A stretch of DNA of 5,676 bases, from positions 6,020 to 11,695 of the forward strand of contig MIDO01000043.1 of the NCBI GenBank assembly GCA_001831055.1, written 5' to 3'. The notes under the pieces were generated by a model. That model had not been told where the DNA came from and made no database searches. It saw only the letters and a list, made by a program, of their open reading frames with translations. Made by a program: the position numbers and the translations under genes. The DNA is from Verrucomicrobia bacterium GWC2_42_7. GTDB lineage: Bacteria; Verrucomicrobiota; Verrucomicrobiia; Opitutales; GWC2-42-7-A. This document shows positions 1-4,331 of the stretch, piece after piece. The first letter of the stretch is position 1, and every line of letters begins with the position of its first letter.

Positions 1-1053
1 GTGACATTGGCCATCGGTATATTTGCAACGATGTTCTGTGCATTGATATTCAGTCATGGTGTCCTTCAATTACTTATCGATAAAAAACGCATCCGCTCTA
101 TGATGACGATCTGCTGGTTTAAAGATACGCATTTTGACTTCATGAAATATCGCAAAATTGCGTTTATCGGATCCGTTATTCTCATGGTTTCAGGTTTTAT
201 TGCTATCGGGATCAAAGGTAAGCACATTTACGGTATCGATTTCGTCGGCGGAGATGATTTGACTGTCAAATTTGAAAAGAAAATCAGCATAAAACACATT
301 ACTTCCATGGCTTCAGCTCAAAGGTTGGGTGAAGTTGTCCCTGTTTATCAACGACATATCGGAGAAGACAAGGAAGAACTTAAAATCCAAACAGAAGCGG
401 GCCGCGGACTCGAAGTGTTTTCTTCCTTGCAGCGCGAATTCCCCGAAGCACAACTTAACCTTCTCGGTATCAATCACATTGGAGGAGCCGTTAGTGGAAG
501 CATTAAAGGCGATGCATTCTGGTCCATCATGTTCTCTATCATAGGGATACTCATCTATGTCGCATTCCGATTCGAGATGGGGTACGGTATTGGCGCAGTT
601 GTGTCAACGGTACACGATATCTTCATGACCGTCGGACTCTATGTTCTTCTAGGAGGGCAGTTTAGCGCACCTATGGTGGCCGCCGTCCTTATGATTATCG
701 GATACTCCCTCAACGATACTATCGTTGTGTTCGACCGTATCCGCGAAGAATTGCAGTTCAATCCTTCCTTAAAGCTCAATCAAGTGATTAATCTGGCGAT
801 TAACCGTACCTTATCCCGTACCTTACTGACTAGCTTCACAACATTCCTGTCCACGTTAGCCCTGTATGTCTTCGGTACCGGCGTAATTGTCGACTTCGCC
901 CTCGTCTTCTTGATCGGTATTATCACGGGTACCTTCTCCTCCATCTTCATTGCAAGCCCTGTCTTCTACTGGTGGCACAAAGGAGATCGTAAACATGTCG
1001 AATCCCACGAGATCATGCCAAAATACGAATGGGATGCCGGTAGCAGTAATTAG
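1..1053 (+). CDS. secDF: SecDF protein-export subunit, 3' part (SecD end fused to SecF)
   Basis: This is the C-terminal part of a membrane subunit of the Sec translocon that uses the proton gradient to pull secreted proteins through SecYEG. Residues 2-26 form a hydrophobic helix matching the last transmembrane segment of SecD. A cytoplasmic linker (27-50) leads into SecF: TM1 at about 52-71, the GIDFVGG motif (78-84), a periplasmic domain (about 85-168), then TM helices near 172-190, 196-217, 222-243, 275-296 and 298-325. SecF signatures are TVHDIF (203-208), GYSLNDTIVVFDRIRE (234-249) and INRTLSRTLLTS (267-278). The GTG at base 1 is almost certainly an internal valine codon, because a lone SecF would not carry a SecD helix ahead of TM1; the gene continues left of the window. 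The stop codon is TAG. A fused SecDF is seen in several phyla, including Verrucomicrobiota, Chlamydiota and Firmicutes. Identity is secure; the fusion is inferred from the in-frame SecD helix. Confidence 0.93.
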   Translation: MTLAIGIFATMFCALIFSHGVLQLLIDKKRIRSMMTICWFKDTHFDFMKYRKIAFIGSVILMVSGFIAIGIKGKHIYGIDFVGGDDLTVKFEKKISIKHITSMASAQRLGEVVPVYQRHIGEDKEELKIQTEAGRGLEVFSSLQREFPEAQLNLLGINHIGGAVSGSIKGDAFWSIMFSIIGILIYVAFRFEMGYGIGAVVSTVHDIFMTVGLYVLLGGQFSAPMVAAVLMIIGYSLNDTIVVFDRIREELQFNPSLKLNQVINLAINRTLSRTLLTSFTTFLSTLALYVFGTGVIVDFALVFLIGIITGTFSSIFIASPVFYWWHKGDRKHVESHEIMPKYEWDAGSSN

Positions 1054-1085
1054 GATTAAGAAAGAGTTGTTTTCTTAAAAAAGAT

Positions 1086-1123
1086 GCGAAAACCTTTCTT
1101 TTCCAGAAAAGAAAGGTTTTCGC
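1086..1123 (+). terminator. Strong stem-loop after secDF, possible terminator
   Basis: An 18-bp perfect inverted repeat (arms 1086-1103 and 1106-1123) with a two-base centre begins 33 bases after the secDF stop. The outer end is GCG/CGC and the inner part is AT-rich. Its position suits the end of the secDF transcript. However, no run of T follows the stem (the next bases are GCTTTCC), so it is not a textbook intrinsic terminator. It shares the GCG-base and AT-rich-top design with the other palindromes in this window and may belong to that repeat family instead. Confidence 0.4.
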
Positions 1124-1146
1124 GCTTTCCAAAGAAAAGCAGTCGT

Positions 1147-1180
1147 CGCGGAAATAAAATCTATCGATTTTACTTCCGCG
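1147..1180. repeat. 15-bp palindromic hairpin with GCG base
   Basis: Arms 1147-1161 and 1166-1180 pair over 15 bp with one A-C mismatch (A1154/C1173). The loop is the four bases TATC. The outer bases CGCGGAA and the AT-rich centre with an ATCGATTTT core resemble the imperfect palindrome at 2441-2475. The conserved 19-nt core of the composite repeats is not next to it. On the - strand the single mismatch becomes a G-T wobble. Confidence 0.75.
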
Positions 1181-1261
1181 AAGGGAAATGTTTTTCTGAG
1201 AAAGAACTTATAAGGGATCAAGAAAACCATCTTTAAAAAATCAATTTCAATAAATGATGAT

Positions 1262-1366
1262 TGCGCGAGAGTAAAATTTATAAAATTTTACTCTCGCGCA
1301 AAAAACTCCTTTTCGGAAAGGGGCTTGGGGAAACCCCATTTGGGGGCACCAAAATGGGGTTTCCCC
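1262..1366 (+). repeat. Composite palindromic repeat, copy A
   Basis: This 105-bp unit is two hairpins around a conserved core. Hairpin 1 has perfect 18-bp arms (1262-1279 and 1283-1300) with a three-base loop. The core CTCCTTTTCGGAAAGGGGC is at 1306-1324 and itself contains a small CCTTT/AAAGG stem. Hairpin 2 has 15-bp arms (1327-1341 and 1352-1366) of the form GGGGAAACCCC...GGGGTTTCCCC. The unit ends one base before the AAAGGA ribosome binding site of miaA. No transposase and no clear target-site duplication were seen. It could be a MITE- or REP-like mobile palindrome or a structured 5' leader. The repeat itself is certain; its function is unknown. Confidence 0.9.
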
Positions 1367-1372
1367 AAAGGA
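1367..1372 (+). promoter_or_regulatory. miaA ribosome binding site next to repeat A
   Basis: AAAGGA lies 10 bases before the miaA ATG and fixes that start. It directly abuts the right arm of hairpin 2 of repeat A. The TCCTTT in the repeat core (1307-1312) is exactly complementary to it. Sequestration of the site in the mRNA is therefore possible but not shown. Confidence 0.65.
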
Positions 1373-1382
1373 ATATTCACAC

Positions 1383-2255
1383 ATGTTACATATATTTACA
1401 GGGCCGACGGCTGTGGGGAAAACGGCGTACGCGTTAGAGTGGGCGGAGCGGAACGATGCGGAGATTGTTTCGTGTGATTCGCTGTTGTTTTACAAGGGTA
1501 TGGATATTGGGACAGCCAAACCAACCAAGCAAGATATGGCTCGCGTTCGCCATCATGGGATAGATCTTCGTGACGCTTCTACTCAAATGACGATACGTGA
1601 ATACGTTACGGTTGCGGAAAATGCTGTTTCTGACATTTTGTCGCGGGGGAAAAAGGTTGCGGTTGTGGGTGGGAGTGGCTTTTATCTAAAAGCCTTTTAT
1701 GCGCCTGTTGTGGATGATTTGGAAGTTCCCATGAGCATTTCCCAAGAAGTGGATGATTTATACCAACGACATGGTTTGGGTGCCATTGTTGAAAAATTGA
1801 TTCTGTTGAATACAAACGGGTTAACTGTTGATTTGAAAAATCCACGAAAGGTCCTTAATGCTCTGAAGCGTTGTTTGGCTTCAGGGAAAACCTGCTCTGA
1901 TCTCAAGGCCGCGTTCGAAAACAAGGATTTTCCGTTTAAATCTTTGAATAAAAATACCTTATTGTTTTCACGTTCTCCAGAAGACCTCAAAAATCGAGTT
2001 GATTCGCGAGTGCATCAAATGTTGAAAGATGGACTCATTGAAGAAGTCGTTGCCCTTCAAGCGGAAGGTTTTGAAGGAAATCCAAGTGCTTCTATGGCAA
2101 TAGGATACAGAGAGACGCTCGCGTGGCTAAAATCCGATAAGAGGGACAAACAATTTCTCGCCTCCGAAATTATTCAAAATACCAACGCCCTCATTCACAA
2201 ACAACGTACTTGGTTCAGACACCAACTCCCCCCTCATCAGGTGGTGGTATTGTGA
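1383..2255 (+). CDS. miaA: tRNA dimethylallyltransferase MiaA
   Basis: MiaA transfers the dimethylallyl group from DMAPP to N6 of A37 in tRNAs that read UNN codons, the first step toward ms2i6A, which supports accurate decoding. The 290-aa product is near the family's usual 290-320. It shows the P-loop GPTAVGKT (7-14), VSCDS with D32 and S33 (29-33), KGMDIGTAKPT (38-48), HHGIDL (57-62), GGSGFYL (96-102), the NPRKVLNALK region (153-162), a helix with R205, D207 and G217, AIGYRE (239-244) and the C-terminal KQRTWFR (273-279). It is cytoplasmic. The ATG at 1383 is chosen because AAAGGA sits 10 bases upstream and the P-loop starts at residue 7, as usual. The gene is bracketed by inverted repeats A and B. 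Arginine is mostly CGN (13 of 16 by hand count). Identity is secure. Confidence 0.96.
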   Translation: MLHIFTGPTAVGKTAYALEWAERNDAEIVSCDSLLFYKGMDIGTAKPTKQDMARVRHHGIDLRDASTQMTIREYVTVAENAVSDILSRGKKVAVVGGSGFYLKAFYAPVVDDLEVPMSISQEVDDLYQRHGLGAIVEKLILLNTNGLTVDLKNPRKVLNALKRCLASGKTCSDLKAAFENKDFPFKSLNKNTLLFSRSPEDLKNRVDSRVHQMLKDGLIEEVVALQAEGFEGNPSASMAIGYRETLAWLKSDKRDKQFLASEIIQNTNALIHKQRTWFRHQLPPHQVVVL

Positions 2256-2264
2256 AATAGTTTT

Positions 2265-2369
2265 AGGGAAAACCCATTTTGGTCGCCCAAAATGAGTTTT
2301 CCCCAAGCCCCTTTCCGAAAAGGAGTTATTTGTGTGGAAGAAAAATTTTACAAATTTTCCTTCCACGCA
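2265..2369 (-). repeat. Composite palindromic repeat, copy B (inverted)
   Basis: This 105-bp unit lies in the opposite direction to copies A, C and D. The core is read on the - strand at 2307-2325 and is identical over 19 nt to copies A and C. Hairpin 2 has 17-bp arms (2266-2282 and 2287-2303) with one C-A mismatch, which is a T-G wobble on the - strand. Hairpin 1 has 18-bp arms (2331-2348 and 2352-2369) with one wobble and one mismatch. It starts 10 bases after the miaA stop. With copy A it forms an inverted pair around miaA. A downstream stem-loop role for miaA mRNA is possible, but no T-run follows the stem. Confidence 0.9.
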
Positions 2370-2440
2370 AAATATTCTGTTTGATTTTCTGTTAATCAGT
2401 TGAATTTGTTGGTTATAAGTTGAAGGAAGTTTCTTTTTTT

Positions 2441-2475
2441 CGCGAAGATAAAATCGATCGATTTTTCTTAGGCGG
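2441..2475. repeat. Imperfect palindrome with ATCGAT centre
   Basis: The central arms AAAATCG (2450-2456) and CGATTTT (2459-2465) pair perfectly. The stem continues through AAGA and TCTT with a bulged T, and the outer CGCG/GGCGG ends pair only partly. It follows a run of seven T. Size, GCG-type ends and centre resemble the hairpin at 1147-1180, so it is probably a decayed member of the same family. Confidence 0.5.
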
Positions 2476-2556
2476 AAAGAGAAGTCTCTATGAGACAGTT
2501 ATCTTCTAAAAGCCATAAAAATCGTTTCCCTAAATCCTATCCCGAAAAAGAAATTC

Positions 2557-2662
2557 TTGCGCGGATATAAATTCTGTAAGGAATTTATATCCGCGCAACG
2601 ATCTCCTTTTCGGAAAGGGGCTTGGGGAAAACGCTTTTGGGGGACCAAAAGCAGTTTCTCCC
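2557..2662 (+). repeat. Composite palindromic repeat, copy C
   Basis: This 106-bp unit has the same plan as copy A. Hairpin 1 has perfect 18-bp arms (2557-2574 and 2581-2598) with a six-base loop TGTAAG. The core CTCCTTTTCGGAAAGGGGC is at 2603-2621. In hairpin 2 the inner stem GCTTTTGG/CCAAAAGC (2633-2640 and 2645-2652) is perfect, and the outer GGGGAAAAC/GTTTCTCCC part has small defects. The arms differ in sequence from copies A and B, yet each still pairs with its partner. The unit ends 46 bases before the start of the polyprenyl synthase. Confidence 0.9.
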
Positions 2663-2682
2663 AAAAAAATAGCATTGTATCT

Positions 2683-2690
2683 GGAGGGGA
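2683..2690 (+). promoter_or_regulatory. Purine-rich ribosome binding site before polyprenyl synthase
   Basis: GGAGGGGA is a strong Shine-Dalgarno match. Its spacing is 10 bases to an ATG at 2701 in a different frame, and 18 bases to the ATG at 2709 that opens the synthase. A weaker GGGA at 2695-2698 lies 10 bases before 2709. The site probably serves the synthase, but the spacing leaves the exact mechanism open. Confidence 0.5.
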
Positions 2691-2708
2691 TTTTGGGATA
2701 ATGGGCGT

Positions 2709-3656
2709 ATGGTGGAAAGGTTTCATAGGAAGTACGGGGCGAACTTGGCTGAGTTAGACAAAATTTTGCATAGGGAGACGACGAAGCTCTGTGTGGACTT
2801 ACAAGACCAATTTGGCTACTGCATTTCAAATCATGGGAAGCGATTGCGGCCCCTTTTGGGTTTTTTAAGTGCAGGTCCTTTTTTTGCTGAGGAAAATGCT
2901 GAGCGTGTTACACTTGGGATGGCCGCTGTTGAGCTCATTCACCTTGCCAGTTTGATTCACGATGACGTCTTAGATAAGGCTGAAATGCGTCACACCCTTA
3001 TGACGGTTCATCGAAAATTTGGGTCTAAGACGGCTGTTTTGATCGGCGATGCTCTTTTTTCTCTCGCTTTTCGATTGGTTACTGAACTTGAAGATATACA
3101 CATATTTAGTCAGCTTTCGGTTGCGGTCCGTCGAATGTGTGAAGGCGAACTGCGGCAGGATTTTTATTCTTCTAACCAAACGGTTCCAAAATTAGAGGAC
3201 TATTTTGATACCATAGCTATGAAAACGGGTGAACTTTTTTCCCTTGCTTGTTTTATGGGATCAAAATTGTCTCAAAAGGACATCAGGAGAGACCTCTCTC
3301 TAACGCAGTTTGGGCTCCATCTTGGCATTGCTTATCAAATACTTGATGACATCATAGACTATTCAAGTAATGAAAAAATGACTGGAAAGAGCATCGGGAC
3401 AGACTACCTTGAAGGTCGATGGACCTTGCCTCTCATCCTTTTTTACGAACGGGCTTCGTCAACCCAAAGAAAATTGGTTTCTAAACGAACTAAAAAGAAT
3501 TTCCTTTCCCTCCGGAGTGAAATGGACAATTTGCAAATTTTCGCAGAGGCAAGCCACATCCTAAAAAAACAGCTAATCCTCGCCTTCGAGTTCCTCCAGC
3601 CCCTCGAGGCTCCCACTGCCTCCCAACTCCAAGAATTCGCTGGTGTTTTGTTTTAA
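2709..3656 (+). CDS. trans-polyprenyl diphosphate synthase (IspB/HepT-like)
   Basis: This enzyme condenses isopentenyl diphosphate with an allylic diphosphate to build an all-trans prenyl chain, probably for quinone side chains. In the 315-aa product GKRLRP (43-48) is the IPP-binding motif, LIHLASLIHDD (76-86) leads into the first aspartate motif DDVLD (85-89), followed by GDALFSLAF (113-121), GELRQ (146-150), KTGELF (172-177), the second aspartate motif DDIID (213-217), and GKSIGTDYLEG (226-236) with TLPLI (239-243). Small residues (A80, S81) five and four positions before the first motif argue for a medium or long chain rather than farnesyl. The usual RRG after the first motif reads RHT (94-96), which is unusual. 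The ATG at 2709 is the first start in frame after a stop at 2670-2672; GTG at 2712 is an alternative. The family is clear; the exact chain length cannot be told. Confidence 0.92.
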   Translation: MVERFHRKYGANLAELDKILHRETTKLCVDLQDQFGYCISNHGKRLRPLLGFLSAGPFFAEENAERVTLGMAAVELIHLASLIHDDVLDKAEMRHTLMTVHRKFGSKTAVLIGDALFSLAFRLVTELEDIHIFSQLSVAVRRMCEGELRQDFYSSNQTVPKLEDYFDTIAMKTGELFSLACFMGSKLSQKDIRRDLSLTQFGLHLGIAYQILDDIIDYSSNEKMTGKSIGTDYLEGRWTLPLILFYERASSTQRKLVSKRTKKNFLSLRSEMDNLQIFAEASHILKKQLILAFEFLQPLEAPTASQLQEFAGVLF

Positions 3657-3749
3657 GGGAAGAAGGTGTGATAATTTTTATGCATCCTTATCCTTCTCAA
3701 TAATAAAGAGTTAGCATTGGTTATAAGATAAGAAACGGCATTTATTAAA

Positions 3750-4208
3750 ATGACAGAAAGAGAGCAAGTAAGCCATATTGGCACCTATGGTATTATCCTT
3801 AATGATACTTTTACTCAAATATTGTTAATAAAAAAGTCTAGGGGGCCGTATGTTGGTATGTTAGATTTTCCGGGAGGGAGACCAGAATTCGAGGAAAGTT
3901 TTGAAGAAACTCTTTATAGAGAAATACTAGAAGAAACAGGTCTTCAGGTAGAGACTAGCAAACAAATAGTTTGCTTATTAAATATAGCTGATTATGAAAA
4001 CATTAGGTTTAGGCATACAGGTGTAATTTATTTTGTTAAAGCAAGTGGGAATGTTAAGTATTATTCGGATGGCCACGATTCAAATGGTTGCATATGGGTG
4101 AATCTAAAATTCATAGAAGATTATAGTTGCACTCCGTTTGTGAGAAATATCATTGCAAAATGGGATATCTTAAGAGCCTCTTTTCAAAATCAGAGTGTTT
4201 CCCTTTAA
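3750..4208 (+). CDS. Nudix hydrolase of unknown substrate, probably acquired
   Basis: Nudix enzymes cleave a nucleoside diphosphate linked to another group, using a metal bound by the Nudix box. Here the box matches GX5EX7REUXEEXGU exactly: G43, E49, R57, E58, E61, E62, G64, L65. The strand before it has LLIKKSRGPYVGMLDFPGG (25-43), a style I associate with Firmicutes Nudix proteins. At 152 aa it is a single-domain protein of normal length, with no signal peptide or membrane helix. No strong ribosome binding site precedes the ATG; an in-frame stop at 3729-3731 limits the start. GC is about 34.5% by hand count, clearly below the neighbours, and all eight arginines are AGA or AGG. It sits alone between an isoprenoid gene and waaA, and its stop is one base from repeat D. 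Mobile-gene origin is inferred. The substrate cannot be assigned. Confidence 0.9.
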   Translation: MTEREQVSHIGTYGIILNDTFTQILLIKKSRGPYVGMLDFPGGRPEFEESFEETLYREILEETGLQVETSKQIVCLLNIADYENIRFRHTGVIYFVKASGNVKYYSDGHDSNGCIWVNLKFIEDYSCTPFVRNIIAKWDILRASFQNQSVSL

Positions 4209-4209
4209 G

Positions 4210-4265
4210 CTCCTTTTCGGAAAGGGTGCAGGAAAATTCTTTCTGGGGGACTGTTAGTTTTTCCC
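4210..4265 (+). repeat. Composite palindromic repeat, partial copy D
   Basis: The first 17 bases of the conserved core (4210-4226) match copies A and C. They are followed by a degraded hairpin 2, in which GGAAAA (4231-4236) still pairs with TTTTCC (4259-4264), and GGGGGAC in the loop matches copy C. Hairpin 1 is absent: the core begins one base after the Nudix stop codon. This is a truncated or decayed member of the family, lying upstream of waaA in the same orientation as copies A and C. Confidence 0.8.
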
Positions 4266-4320
4266 AAAATCTTTTTCCTTATTTCTTTTGCTTGCGGAGG
4301 GGGATGTTTTTGCATCTTAT

Positions 4321-4327
4321 GGAGGGG
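4321..4327 (+). promoter_or_regulatory. waaA ribosome binding site
   Basis: GGAGGGG, with GGAGG ending six bases before the ATG at 4332, is a near-ideal Shine-Dalgarno site and fixes the waaA start. The same GGAGGGGA string stands before the polyprenyl synthase at 2683-2690. Confidence 0.75.
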
Positions 4328-4331
4328 ATAT

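Larger units (their letters stand above)
1054..1382. other. Non-coding gap secDF-miaA, filled with palindromes
   Basis: No credible gene was seen in these 329 bases on either strand. The gap holds three separate palindromic structures: a stem-loop at 1086-1123, another at 1147-1180, and composite repeat A at 1262-1366, which ends just before the miaA ribosome binding site. The stretch 1181-1261 between them is AT-rich. It contains TATAAG at 1209-1214, a possible -10 box with no convincing -35 partner. Confidence 0.8.
2256..2708. other. Non-coding gap miaA-polyprenyl synthase with repeats B and C
   Basis: These 453 bases contain no credible gene; short open frames across them read through the palindromes. 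From left to right there is composite repeat B in reverse (2265-2369), an AT-rich stretch with a promoter-like TTGGTTATAAG (2409-2419), a run of T (2434-2440), an imperfect palindrome (2441-2475), a small GTCTC/GAGAC stem (2484-2496), about 60 featureless bases, composite repeat C (2557-2662), and the leader of the next gene. Confidence 0.8.

Noticed and set aside
1262..1380. Repeat A as an intrinsic terminator of secDF
   Set aside because: Stems are strong, but A-runs rather than T-runs follow hairpin 1 and no T-run follows hairpin 2. The unit is far from the secDF stop and is repeated elsewhere in both orientations.
2557..2757. 66-codon open frame running through repeat C
   Set aside because: Most of it translates palindromic repeat sequence. 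Only its last 18 codons (from 2701) deserve mention as a possible upstream frame.
3750..4208. Nudix protein as an isopentenyl diphosphate isomerase or isoprenoid diphosphate hydrolase linked to its neighbours
   Set aside because: It has only a generic Nudix box and short length, none of the IPP isomerase motifs I could recognise, and an atypical composition that argues against a long-standing pathway link.
1262..4265. CRISPR-like repeats
   Set aside because: Copies are irregularly spaced, in mixed orientation and separated by whole genes, with no short uniform spacers.
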